A DNA stretch of 13,578 bases, taken from Prolixibacteraceae bacterium. GTDB lineage: Bacteria; Bacteroidota; Bacteroidia; Bacteroidales; Prolixibacteraceae. The notes beneath the pieces are model-generated. The model saw only the letters and a list, made by a program, of their open reading frames with translations, searched no databases and was not told the origin of the DNA. This document shows positions 1-7,787 of the stretch, in pieces. The DNA is taken from contig JAQIDF010000216.1 of NCBI GenBank assembly GCA_027858145.1, positions 1 through 13,578 of the forward strand. The letters are read 5' to 3'. The position numbers were made by a program, and so were the translations under genes. Position 1 is the first letter of the stretch; each line of letters opens with the position of its first letter.

Positions 1-763
1 TGTCAGGATTTTCAGTTGTAAAATAACTGACACCCCCTTCTTTGGAACAACGTTTTTCCATTTCAGGATGGCGCCGTAAATAATCAGCCAGTTTTTTGGC
101 GACAATTGCTCCTTGCTCAACAACCTGAACATGCTGAGGCAAGTGTTTTTTTATAACATCCACCAACAACGGATAATGCGTACATCCCAAAACAACTGTA
201 TCGATTAATTTATCGGTTAGTAACAAATTTTTAATATTTTTCTGTACAAAAAAGTCAGCCCCCGGCGTAGCAATTTCGTTATTCTCAACAATAGGAACCC
301 ACATGGGGCATGCTTCCTGGTTAATGGATAACTTCCCATCCGATAACTTTTCCAATTCTAATACATACGAGAGAGATGAAACCGTACCGTTGGTGCCCAA
401 TACGCCAACATGACCATTCCGGGTAATGGAAACCACTTCTTCAACACTGGGCCTGATAACACCCAGCACCCGTTTTTCAGGGGCAATTTGGGGTAAATCG
501 TTTTGCTGAATACTGCGTAATGCTTTTGCCGATGCGGTATTACAGGCAAAAATAACCAATTCGCACCCCATCGAGAAAAGTTTTTTTACGGCTTCGAGCG
601 TGTACTGATACACAACCTCAAACGACCGTGTGCCATAGGGTGTTCGGGCATTGTCGCCTAAATACAGATAATCGTATTGAGGCAATGCCTTTCGTATTTC
701 CTTTAGTATGGTCAATCCGCCATAACCTGAATCAAATATCCCAATGGGTTTATATTTCTCCAT
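1..763 (-). CDS. murI: Glutamate racemase MurI, partial (C-terminus cut by window start)
   Basis: Glutamate racemase interconverts L- and D-glutamate in the cytoplasm, supplying D-Glu for peptidoglycan precursors. I translated this from the minus strand; about 254 codons are visible and the last stretch is cut off by the window edge (the family usually has about 260-285 residues). The N-terminus reads MEKYKPIGIFDSGYGG, with the conserved FDSG motif (Asp11). Both catalytic cysteines are present, Cys74 in ACNTAS and Cys194 in LGCTHYPL. I chose the ATG at 763. An in-frame ATG at 772 would add three residues (MHA), but it directly abuts the U-tract of a terminator, so it is less likely. The gene sits last in the porG-uppS-bamA-ompH-ompH series, a common Bacteroidota order, but the terminator between it and ompH suggests its transcription depends on readthrough or on a promoter I cannot see. 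Confidence 0.95.
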   Translation of the reverse strand, partial: MEKYKPIGIFDSGYGGLTILKEIRKALPQYDYLYLGDNARTPYGTRSFEVVYQYTLEAVKKLFSMGCELVIFACNTASAKALRSIQQNDLPQIAPEKRVLGVIRPSVEEVVSITRNGHVGVLGTNGTVSSLSYVLELEKLSDGKLSINQEACPMWVPIVENNEIATPGADFFVQKNIKNLLLTDKLIDTVVLGCTHYPLLVDVIKKHLPQHVQVVEQGAIVAKKLADYLRRHPEMEKRCSKEGGVSYFTTENPD

Positions 764-772
764 AGCATGCAT

Positions 773-802
773 AAAAAAAGCCGCCTGATAAAACAAGCGG
801 CC
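773..802 (-). terminator. Rho-independent terminator after ompH
   Basis: On the minus strand, GCCGCTTG (801-794) pairs with CAGGCGGC (787-780) as an 8-bp GC-rich stem with one G-U pair and a 6-base loop. Seven U (779-773) follow. The mismatch would be C-A in a plus-strand RNA, so the structure works better for the minus strand. It lies 28 bases past the ompH stop and its U-tract ends about 10 bases before the murI start. Confidence 0.85.
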
Positions 803-829
803 TTAAATCTATTGAATTTCTTCTAGAAT

Positions 830-1342
830 TTATTCAATTCCCATTTTTTTCTTCACCAAAGGAAGAACATCAACACTCTGGTTTGATTGATAAAGAACAA
901 CACGTGAACTTACATCAAAAACATAAATAAGATTATTTTCTTTTGCAACTTCAGCAATCGCACTGTCGGCTTTACTGAAAATAGGTTCCATCAATTGCTG
1001 CTGCTTTTGCTGTAATTGTTGGTCAGCCTGAGCCCTGAACGTTTCAATGCGTTGTTGCTTCATCTGGATATCTTCTTCTTTAGCCTGACGAACCAGGTCT
1101 GACATAGTTTCACGCTTTGTTGAATACTCTTCAAACATGGATTGAAGTTCTTGCTGCATTGTACCAAGCATTTCTTCCAATTCAGTAGCTTCGTTTTCAA
1201 GATTGGTCATTGCTTCAGTACGTTCAGGCATCACCTGTATTAACTGTTGCATATCGATGTGCCCAAACTTGGGTGCTTGTGCATTCACATTCATTGCCGT
1301 TGCAGCAACAAACAATACTATTAAAATAATTATTTTTCTCAT
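830..1342 (-). CDS. OmpH/Skp-family periplasmic chaperone (second copy)
   Basis: This 170-residue protein has a Sec signal peptide (MRKIIILIVLFVAATAMNVNA, cleavage near residue 21-22). The mature start, KFGHIDMQQLIQVMPE, is typical of the OmpH/Skp family. Residues of about 40-120 are rich in Glu, Gln, Lys, Met and Leu in a heptad-like pattern and should form the long coiled-coil arms. The C-terminal segment (NNLIYVFDVSSRVVLYQ) closes the small beta body of the fold. Skp-type proteins are trimeric periplasmic holdases that keep unfolded outer-membrane proteins soluble on the way to BAM. It is the second of two tandem paralogues downstream of bamA, 71 bases after the first, and ends before a strong terminator. 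I leave the symbol blank because the two copies cannot be told apart by function from sequence. Confidence 0.93.
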   Translation of the reverse strand: MRKIIILIVLFVAATAMNVNAQAPKFGHIDMQQLIQVMPERTEAMTNLENEATELEEMLGTMQQELQSMFEEYSTKRETMSDLVRQAKEEDIQMKQQRIETFRAQADQQLQQKQQQLMEPIFSKADSAIAEVAKENNLIYVFDVSSRVVLYQSNQSVDVLPLVKKKMGIE

Positions 1343-1388
1343 TGTATTATTTAATTATATAAGTTTTCAATTAATTTTTGCTTAACTA

Positions 1389-1396
1389 CAAATATA
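1389..1396 (-). promoter_or_regulatory. Candidate Bacteroidota -7 box between the ompH copies
   Basis: Read on the minus strand this is TATATTTG, a perfect match to the Bacteroidota TAnnTTTG -7 element, about 45 bases ahead of the second ompH start. No TTTG is found 19 bases further upstream, so the -33 element is weak or absent. It may give the last ompH its own transcript. Confidence 0.35.
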
Positions 1397-1413
1397 GAAA
1401 TTAACTTGAAATA

Positions 1414-1929
1414 CTAATTATTATATCCCATTTTTTCAAGTACCTGATCACTTAAATTATAGCGGGGATCGGTGTAAAGCATACTCATGCCTCCAGCTTT
1501 ATCAAAAATCACAGCATAATTTCCACCTGCTGCTATTTCTTTTATTGTATTATAAATATCATCCTGAATGGGCTTAACCAGTCCCTGACGTTTTTGATAA
1601 AGTTCACCTTCGGGTCCAAAGTACTTTTGTTGTAATTCTCTGAATTCTTTTTCTTTTGAAACGATGACATCCTCACGCTTACGTTTCATTTCATCAGATA
1701 ACAGAACCGATTCAGCCCTGAAATCGTTATACATTTGCTCAAGTTCAGCCTTTACATTTTCCAGTTCCCGCTGATACTGGGTTGATAATGTATTTAACTG
1801 TTCCTGAGCTGCCTGATAGGCAGGTATATTTTCCAAAATATACTCAGTATCAACGTATGCATATTTCTGTGCATAGCTTACAGATACAAGTGTAAAAACA
1901 GCTATTAAGGTTATGAGTATCTTTTTCAT
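1414..1929 (-). CDS. OmpH/Skp-family periplasmic chaperone (first copy)
   Basis: This 171-residue protein has a clear Sec signal peptide (MKKILITLIAVFTLVSVSYA, cleavage about residue 20). The mature start, QKYAYVDTEYILENIPAY, is the classic Bacteroidota OmpH opening. A charged helical stretch at about residues 40-105 forms the predicted coiled-coil arms of a Skp-like trimer. The C-terminus (NYAVIFDKAGGMSMLYTDPRYNLSDQVLEKMGY) is the conserved tail with the VIFD strand. The likely role is to bind unfolded outer-membrane proteins in the periplasm and deliver them to BamA, whose gene lies 54 bases upstream in the same orientation. It differs considerably from the neighbouring paralogue, so the duplication is old. 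The ATG at 1929 is chosen because the signal peptide starts directly there. Confidence 0.94.
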   Translation of the reverse strand: MKKILITLIAVFTLVSVSYAQKYAYVDTEYILENIPAYQAAQEQLNTLSTQYQRELENVKAELEQMYNDFRAESVLLSDEMKRKREDVIVSKEKEFRELQQKYFGPEGELYQKRQGLVKPIQDDIYNTIKEIAAGGNYAVIFDKAGGMSMLYTDPRYNLSDQVLEKMGYNN

Positions 1930-1983
1930 AATTATGATGTTTTATAAGTTAACAGATACATGAATTACAACTATTATACCAAA

Positions 1984-4608
1984 TTAAAATTGTTGCCCGA
2001 TAACAAAGTGAAACTGGCTTTTTGTACTACTCTCACCACCACGGTGTGGCATATCAAATCCATATCCCCAGTCGATACCCAGTAACCCGAACATTGGTAG
2101 CCAAAAGCGCACACCAACACCAGCCGAGCGTTTTAAATCGAAAATATTAAATTGGTCATAATCGTACCAGCTATTACCGGCTTCAAGAAAACCTAAAGCA
2201 TAAATCTGTGCCGATTCTGACAATGTTATAGGATAACGTAATTCAACCGTTGCTTTTGAATAAATATTTGCAGCATTACCTCCATCGTAAGTAGGCGCAG
2301 TTACACTACCATTTGAATATCCCCGCAGGGCAATGTTGTCAGAACCATAAACATCATACCCCGACATACCATCACCACCAACTTTAAAACCTTCAAGGGG
2401 TGACTTACGATCCTCATTAAAATAGCCTAACATACCAAACTCATACTTGGTATGCAATACAAGTTTTTCAGCCGGATCAAGTGGCGTAAACCATTTAGCA
2501 TTGAACATCCATTTGTGGTATTCAAGAAAATTATATTTTGTTTCGTTCGACATGTCCTCATCGCCATAATCCTTATCATTCAATAGTGAATAAGGCGGTG
2601 TAATTTCGAGTGACAAACTAAAAGATGCCCCCCTACGCGAGTATAACGGGTTATCAATTGAATTTCGGCTAAAAGTGGTTTTCAAACTAAAATCGTTAAT
2701 ATCACCATTACTTAAGAATTGGTAATATGACCATTCTTTAAGGTTATAATGCTGTAACGACAGTTCGTGGTAAAGTGTGAAATAATCGTCGGGCCACGAC
2801 AGACGATATCCATACCCTACCGATGCACCATAAGTTATCTGCCATGCTTCAATTTCAGCATTAGTATAATCGGGCTGGTAGCCACCATAGCCACCATAAC
2901 CTCCATAGCCTCCACCATACATTGAGGAACCATAACCATAGCTGCTGTTACCATACTGCGAACCATAAGGTGAGCCTCCATAGGAATAGTCAGCGTTTGT
3001 GCGGGTTAACTTTGAATAATAAAATGATAGTGAAAAGTTATTTGGTTTTTTACCACCAAACCAGGGTTCCGAGAATGAAAAGCTATACTGCTGATAAAAT
3101 TTCCCGTTGGTTTGCGCCCGTAGGCTTAGTGTTTGTCCATCACCGCGCGGAAGCGGCTTCCAGGCTTCTTTGTTAAAAATATTTTGTGCCGAAAAGTTTG
3201 AAAACTTAAGTCCTACTGAACCAACGAACATACCCATTCCCCAACCACCTGACAACTCAATCTGGTCGTTTGCTTTTTCAACAAGGCTATATTGTATATC
3301 AACAGTTCCGTTTTCCTGATCGGGTATCGGATTAATTCCGATGCGTTCCTGATCGAAATGCCCCAACTGAGCCAGCTGACGATATGAACGCATTAGTTTT
3401 GACTTACTAAATAAGTCACCGGGTAATGTGTATAATTCACGACGGGCAACATTTTCAAAAGTTTGTGTATTTCCATCAATAATAACCTTGTCAACGGTTG
3501 CTTGTTTTCCTTCATAAATACGCATTTCAAGGTCGATTGAATCATTTTCAATGTTAATCTCTACCGGTGTCAGGTTATAAAATAAATAAACGTTATCGAG
3601 ATAAAGATTTCCTACAGCGTCATTATCTATTGTTAATCGTTTATCAAGTAATGTTTGATTAAAAATATCACCTTTCTTTATTCCCAGGTATGCTTGCAAG
3701 TGTTCATCGGGATAAATAGTATTCCCTACCCAGTCAATATCCCTTAAATAATACTTATCGCCCTCTTCAATCCACATTTCAATACGAACCGTATTTTCAC
3801 CTTCCACTTTTGAAATACTATCTTTCGTAATAATTGCATCCCTGTATCCAAGTTCATTGTATTTATTAATCACATTTAACTTATCTTCTTCATACAAATC
3901 TTCTTGAAATTTTTTAGTCCTGAAAAGGTTAATCCAGGATTTTTCGTTTGTTTTTTTCATGGCGCGTCTCAATTTATTCTCTGGAAGGTTTTTAACGCCA
4001 TGCATTACAATTTCTTCAACTTTTACTTTTTCCTTTTTATCTACGTAAATATCAAGGGCTATGGAATTTTCCTTTTCAGGATCGTCACGTTGTACAATAT
4101 TAACTTCAGTATCGAAGAAACCTTTTTCCTTAAAAATATTGGTAATAATACGTTCTGCATTTACCAATTGCGCATCAACAACCTGACTACCTTCAAGCAG
4201 CAATACCTGCTCTTTAATATCTTCAATTTCTGATTTCTTTACACCATGAAAACCTACAGAGGAAAGACGTGGCCGCTCTTGTAAATAAATATCCAGGTAT
4301 ATTTCGTCATCAATAATTTTAGTTGCATTGATTTTCACATCTGAAAATAGCCCCTGCTTCCAAAATTTTTTAATGATAGAAGTAAGTTCATCGCCGGGAA
4401 CTGTAATTTCATCACCTTCCTGAATACCTGCATACTCTCTCAGCATGTCTTTGTTTAGATGTTTGATACCTGTTATTTCAATCCCGCCAATAGTATAAGT
4501 ACGTGGGCTGGAATAATATATTGAGAAGTTTGTACTGTCAGGTTCTTGTGACCAAACACTGAAAAAAATCAACAATAATGGAAATACTACCAATAATTTT
4601 TTAATCAT
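1984..4608 (-). CDS. bamA: BamA, outer-membrane protein assembly factor
   Basis: BamA is the central subunit of the BAM complex, which folds and inserts beta-barrel proteins into the outer membrane. The 874-residue product has a signal peptide (residues 1-20, ending FFSVWS). Five POTRA domains follow at about 38-112, 115-192, 195-283, 286-367 and 370-445, and a C-terminal Omp85 barrel runs from about 449 to the end. The barrel contains ALRGYSNG near residue 760, in the place of the conserved loop-6 (V/I)RGF motif, and ends in an aromatic residue (FHFVIGQQF), as barrel proteins do. An unusual Gly/Tyr-rich segment occupies about residues 540-577 and is probably a surface loop. The start codon overlaps the uppS stop by one base (TAATG), which suggests translational coupling, and two OmpH chaperone genes follow. 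Confidence 0.97.
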   Translation of the reverse strand: MIKKLLVVFPLLLIFFSVWSQEPDSTNFSIYYSSPRTYTIGGIEITGIKHLNKDMLREYAGIQEGDEITVPGDELTSIIKKFWKQGLFSDVKINATKIIDDEIYLDIYLQERPRLSSVGFHGVKKSEIEDIKEQVLLLEGSQVVDAQLVNAERIITNIFKEKGFFDTEVNIVQRDDPEKENSIALDIYVDKKEKVKVEEIVMHGVKNLPENKLRRAMKKTNEKSWINLFRTKKFQEDLYEEDKLNVINKYNELGYRDAIITKDSISKVEGENTVRIEMWIEEGDKYYLRDIDWVGNTIYPDEHLQAYLGIKKGDIFNQTLLDKRLTIDNDAVGNLYLDNVYLFYNLTPVEINIENDSIDLEMRIYEGKQATVDKVIIDGNTQTFENVARRELYTLPGDLFSKSKLMRSYRQLAQLGHFDQERIGINPIPDQENGTVDIQYSLVEKANDQIELSGGWGMGMFVGSVGLKFSNFSAQNIFNKEAWKPLPRGDGQTLSLRAQTNGKFYQQYSFSFSEPWFGGKKPNNFSLSFYYSKLTRTNADYSYGGSPYGSQYGNSSYGYGSSMYGGGYGGYGGYGGYQPDYTNAEIEAWQITYGASVGYGYRLSWPDDYFTLYHELSLQHYNLKEWSYYQFLSNGDINDFSLKTTFSRNSIDNPLYSRRGASFSLSLEITPPYSLLNDKDYGDEDMSNETKYNFLEYHKWMFNAKWFTPLDPAEKLVLHTKYEFGMLGYFNEDRKSPLEGFKVGGDGMSGYDVYGSDNIALRGYSNGSVTAPTYDGGNAANIYSKATVELRYPITLSESAQIYALGFLEAGNSWYDYDQFNIFDLKRSAGVGVRFWLPMFGLLGIDWGYGFDMPHRGGESSTKSQFHFVIGQQF

Positions 4609-5363
4609 TACTTCAAATTAGGTTTTTGGATTTGCTCACTAATCATACCAAAGCGACGTTCACGTTTTTGATAATCGCAAATAGCCTGAAAAAATTCTTC
4701 TTTGCCAAAATCGGGCCATAACACAGGTGAAAAATAAAGCTCGGTATAAGCTAACTGCCATAATAAGAAATTACTAAGCCTTGCTTCACCGCTTGTCCTT
4801 ATCAATAATTCTGGATTTGGAATTTCGGCGGTGGAAAGATAATGATCAAAAAGGTCCTGTGAAATATCTTCAACACTAATTTTCTCTTTTTTAACATCGG
4901 CTGCAATCGATTTAACAGCATTTATGATTTCCCAATGAGAACTGTAGCTTAAAGCCATTACAACAGTTAAGCCGGTATTGTTTTTTAGATTCTTTTCAAT
5001 ACGCTCAACCTCGTTACAAACGCGAACAGGCAAACTGTTTTTGTCTCCAATAACCTTGAGTTGTACGTTGTTCTTTTTGAGATCATCAGCTTCGGCTTTA
5101 ATAACATTCACCATAAGTGTCATTAAAGCATCTACTTCATATTTAGGACGATTCCAGTTTTCGGTAGAAAAAGCATACAAGGTTAAATATTTAACTCCAA
5201 TTTCGGCAGCTGCTGTAATGGCCGAACGGACAGATTTAACACCATGCTTATGGCCAAATGTCCGCTTGTTGCCCCTTTGGGCAGCCCAACGGCCATTCCC
5301 ATCCATTATAATGGCAACATGACGCGGTACCCTGCTTTTATCTATGTTTTCTATACAACTCAT
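4608..5363 (-). CDS. uppS: Isoprenyl transferase (undecaprenyl diphosphate synthase)
   Basis: The enzyme adds isopentenyl diphosphate units to farnesyl diphosphate in cis to make undecaprenyl diphosphate, the carrier lipid for peptidoglycan, O-antigen and other glycans. The 251-residue protein has HVAIIMDGNGRWA with the catalytic Asp21, the following FGHKHG region, the substrate-binding YAFSTENW motif, and the late LIRTSGEARLSNFLLWQLAYTELYF block, where Arg and Glu bind the homoallylic diphosphate and Mg2+. Length and motifs are complete for the family. The product is cytoplasmic and membrane-associated. It starts 6 bases after the porG stop and its stop overlaps the bamA start by one base, so porG, uppS and bamA are very probably co-transcribed. 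Confidence 0.97.
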   Translation of the reverse strand: MSCIENIDKSRVPRHVAIIMDGNGRWAAQRGNKRTFGHKHGVKSVRSAITAAAEIGVKYLTLYAFSTENWNRPKYEVDALMTLMVNVIKAEADDLKKNNVQLKVIGDKNSLPVRVCNEVERIEKNLKNNTGLTVVMALSYSSHWEIINAVKSIAADVKKEKISVEDISQDLFDHYLSTAEIPNPELLIRTSGEARLSNFLLWQLAYTELYFSPVLWPDFGKEEFFQAICDYQKRERRFGMISEQIQKPNLK

Positions 5364-5369
5364 CTCTTA

Positions 5370-6041
5370 TCATTCATATGTTGCACAAGGTCTGGATCCC
5401 CAGTAAAATTTATAGGTTATGGTAAATCCCATATAATTTATCCAGTCGTTATTATGAAACCAATCATTTACTATAGGCAAATCAACAACCCGGTAAGGGT
5501 CATTAAAATTATCCAAATTGTCTTTAAAGAGTTTCCGGGTTGTAATTTCGGCTCCAATACCCCATCGTTTCGAAAGGGAATATTTTGCTCCAATTCCTAT
5601 AGGGATATTAAACGATGTCTGGCTTATCCCCACAAAATTGGGATAAAAACTCACACCTACTCCATAAGACACAAAAGGACTGAACTTCATATTATTCACG
5701 CCTAAAATAAAGTCGAGATAATTAATCTCAACCACCGTACTAATATCTAAAACTCCTTTTTCAAACCCGAACGGAGGAATATTCTCATTATCGATATAAC
5801 CAACTACCCCCACGTTGCCGTAAAAAGCATTAATCCGGAAGCTTATTCTCGAATTAAAATTGTATCTGTAAAAAAGACCTCCGGTTGGTTTTACCGACCG
5901 AAACATTTTTGTTTTTGTATAGTCAGAGAACGGAATTGAACCACCTATAAATAATCCTAAATCCGCTGTTTGCTGCTGAGCTTTTCCTACAAAAACAGAG
6001 GTCAAAAAAAACAAACTAAATATTAATTTTCTAAAGGGCAT
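5370..6041 (-). CDS. porG: PorG-like DUF6089 outer-membrane barrel protein, type IX secretion
   Basis: This 223-residue protein has a signal peptide (residues 1-21, ending FVGKA before QQQ). The rest is alternating aromatic/hydrophobic beta-strand sequence (GLFYRYNFNSRISFRINAFYG, SPFVSYGVGVSFYP, NIPIGIGAKYSLSKRWGIGAEI, NYMGFTITYKFYWG), as in an eight-stranded outer-membrane barrel. The pattern and the position directly before uppS-bamA-ompH-ompH match the DUF6089 family, which includes PorG of Porphyromonas gingivalis, where PorG is needed for type IX secretion and gingipain export. That function is carried over by family and synteny; no catalytic motif exists to test it here. The tail (SRPCATYE) has one Cys, but no lipobox is present at the N-terminus. 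In some genomes this gene is annotated only as an outer-membrane beta-barrel protein. Confidence 0.85.
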   Translation of the reverse strand: MPFRKLIFSLFFLTSVFVGKAQQQTADLGLFIGGSIPFSDYTKTKMFRSVKPTGGLFYRYNFNSRISFRINAFYGNVGVVGYIDNENIPPFGFEKGVLDISTVVEINYLDFILGVNNMKFSPFVSYGVGVSFYPNFVGISQTSFNIPIGIGAKYSLSKRWGIGAEITTRKLFKDNLDNFNDPYRVVDLPIVNDWFHNNDWINYMGFTITYKFYWGSRPCATYE

Positions 6042-6092
6042 TTTGCTTACATTTTATATCGAATGAAACTTTCGGAACACACAATAAAAACA

Positions 6093-6115
6093 GCTTGTAT
6101 GTTCTTTTAACAAGC
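6093..6115 (-). terminator. Hairpin with weak U-run in the nadK-porG gap
   Basis: On the minus strand GCTTGT (6115-6110) pairs with ACAAGC (6098-6093) across an 11-base loop, followed after UG by UUUUU at about 6090-6086. It could be a weak terminator for CBS-nadK transcripts or an attenuator in the porG leader. A second hairpin (TCTCCA/TGGAGA, 6125-6139) lies just upstream. Confidence 0.4.
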
Positions 6116-6143
6116 CCGTTAACATCTCCAAAATGGAGAGGTA

Positions 6144-6151
6144 CAAAAGTA
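6144..6151 (-). promoter_or_regulatory. Candidate porG operon promoter, -7 box
   Basis: The minus strand reads TACTTTTG, a full match to TAnnTTTG, about 103 bases before the porG start. I see no TTTG at the expected -33 spacing (about 6171-6174 reads TAAG), so support is only from the -7 element. If real, the leader RNA would contain both hairpins at 6093-6139. Confidence 0.4.
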
Positions 6152-6230
6152 ATATAATAATTCTAAAAACCTTAGGGGCTCTTAACAATAACTAATGAGC
6201 AAAAGAAAAATTGTAAGGCAGTTGTTTTAG

Positions 6231-7106
6231 TTAATTTCTGCTATCGGCTCCCCACATCATTTTGTTACGTAACGTAGAATAAAACGACTGACCGTGCAAT
6301 TTAACAACCCGCACAATATCAGCAGCCTTACGAACTTTTAAGGATGTTGAGAAATCTAAAGGTTGAGAACGATGGTCGAAAGAAACAAGGTATTGCTGCC
6401 CCCTTCCCTTAATTTTCAATTCAATTTCAACATTATCGGGCACTACAACCGGCCTCACTGTTAGATTGTGTGATGCGATTGGGGTTATCACCAGTCCGCT
6501 CAAATCAGGCACTACTATTGGCCCGCCAACACTCAGCGAATAAGCAGTAGAACCTGTAGGTGTACTTACAATTAACCCGTCGGCCCAGTAATTTGCAAGG
6601 AATTCACCATCAATAAAGGTTTGAATCGTAATCATCGATGAATTATCGAGTTTATGAACAGTAAGCTCATTAACAGCATAATTAAATCCGGGAAACATTC
6701 CTTCGGGTTCAATAATTTGTAGCAAATTTCGTTCCTCAATATCATATTTCCCGTTAATAAATTGTTGCAAATATTCTTCGAGGTTTTCACTCTGTATATC
6801 GGCTAAAAATCCTAATCGTCCGCAATTAATTCCCGCCACTGGAATTTTCATTTTCACCACATATGATATTGCACTTAAAAAGGTACCGTCACCCCCAAGA
6901 GACAACATCAATTCTACTTTTTGAGTTATCTCCTCATTGTATGATTCAAAGCGCTCAATATCCAGTTTGTGAAAATCAACTAATTCCCTTTTAACCTTTT
7001 CATAAAGAATCACATCAACTGATTTATCTTTTAAAAAGCTCAAAATTCGCTGATAAATTGGTACATACTCACTTTTTACCTTGCTCCCGTATATGGCAAT
7101 CTTCAT
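6231..7106 (-). CDS. nadK: NAD kinase
   Basis: NAD kinase phosphorylates NAD to NADP using ATP or polyphosphate in the cytoplasm and sets the NADP(H) pool. The 291-residue protein carries the GGDGTFL motif (residues 71-77), INCGRLGFLAD (about 93-103), the NE/D motif in YAVNELTVH (about 143-151), and the glycine-rich DGLIVSTPTGSTAYSLSVGGPI block (about 176-197), all diagnostic. The C-terminal MMWGADSRN resembles the usual Bacteroidota ending. It lies 15 bases downstream of the CBS-ACT gene on the same strand, so the two probably form one transcript. The gap to porG holds a possible promoter and hairpins, so nadK need not share the porG operon transcript. Confidence 0.97.
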   Translation of the reverse strand: MKIAIYGSKVKSEYVPIYQRILSFLKDKSVDVILYEKVKRELVDFHKLDIERFESYNEEITQKVELMLSLGGDGTFLSAISYVVKMKIPVAGINCGRLGFLADIQSENLEEYLQQFINGKYDIEERNLLQIIEPEGMFPGFNYAVNELTVHKLDNSSMITIQTFIDGEFLANYWADGLIVSTPTGSTAYSLSVGGPIVVPDLSGLVITPIASHNLTVRPVVVPDNVEIELKIKGRGQQYLVSFDHRSQPLDFSTSLKVRKAADIVRVVKLHGQSFYSTLRNKMMWGADSRN

Positions 7107-7121
7107 TCTTTATTTATTATT

Positions 7122-7787
7122 TTAAAGGTCTATATATTTCATGAACATCTCATAACGTTCGTCATACATGTCGTGCATTGCCGAATCGTTAGTATATACC
7201 GCTTTAATGTTATAATCGTACCTGGCAAAGGTTTCAATAATGGAAGAAATATCGGATACGCTCAATTTTATTGTAACATCCAATTCCATGGAATCGTTAA
7301 TGTTTTTGGTATACAAACTCAATATTTTTGCATCATTCGACTCAACAATTTGTGCGATTTGAGATAAAGAGTAATCGTTCGGACTTAATTCGATAACAAT
7401 AACAGCTCCCGGATCGCTTACCGACAGCAAGTCGCTAACTTTTTCTGCAAGGTCATTAATGCTTATTGCACCACAATAAACATCTTCTACAGTTAGAACC
7501 GGCAGAACCGTTAACTTTAAATTTTTAACAAGCCCGGCAACTTCATATATATGCTGCCCTTCATGTATAAAAGGCCTCTCCAATGTTTCCCCATATTGGT
7601 TTAGCTCACACATTTCCAGTTCGCTGTCATAAATAAGCTTTTCCGAGACCAATCCGATATAATTGTCACCCGACACAACGGGCAAATGGGAAACCCAGAA
7701 CGACTCCATTATATTCAACACTTTTTGCCCTGTGTCTGTACAATTCAAAACAGGTAAATTTTTATTTATGAGTTCTCTTGCTATCAA
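7122..7787 (-). CDS. CBS-domain pair plus ACT-like domain protein (AcuB-like), TTG start
   Basis: This 221-residue cytoplasmic protein shows two CBS motifs (about residues 1-57 and 68-120), forming one Bateman module that in other families binds adenosine nucleotides. A C-terminal region follows (about 128-200; VIVIELSPNDYSLSQIAQIVESNDAKILSLY...) with the look of an ACT domain. The CBS-CBS-ACT order is that of AcuB-like proteins. No enzyme domain is attached, so a sensor or regulator role is inferred; the ligand is unknown. The start codon is TTG at 7787: an in-frame TAA lies three codons upstream, no ATG precedes residue 28, and starting later would remove the first CBS helix (MIARELINKNLP is the usual opening). 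AAAGGA lies 9 bases before the TTG. The gene is followed closely by nadK, which hints at control linked to NAD(P) or adenylate state. Confidence 0.9.
   Translation of the reverse strand: MIARELINKNLPVLNCTDTGQKVLNIMESFWVSHLPVVSGDNYIGLVSEKLIYDSELEMCELNQYGETLERPFIHEGQHIYEVAGLVKNLKLTVLPVLTVEDVYCGAISINDLAEKVSDLLSVSDPGAVIVIELSPNDYSLSQIAQIVESNDAKILSLYTKNINDSMELDVTIKLSVSDISSIIETFARYDYNIKAVYTNDSAMHDMYDERYEMFMKYIDL

Noticed and set aside
358..549. 63-codon minus-strand frame within murI
   Set aside because: It is a different frame inside the racemase gene, whose own frame carries both catalytic cysteines across this stretch.
2922..5705. Several plus-strand open frames opposite bamA, uppS and porG
   Set aside because: All lie antisense to genes with complete family motifs, and their translations are unconvincing strings without signals or domains.
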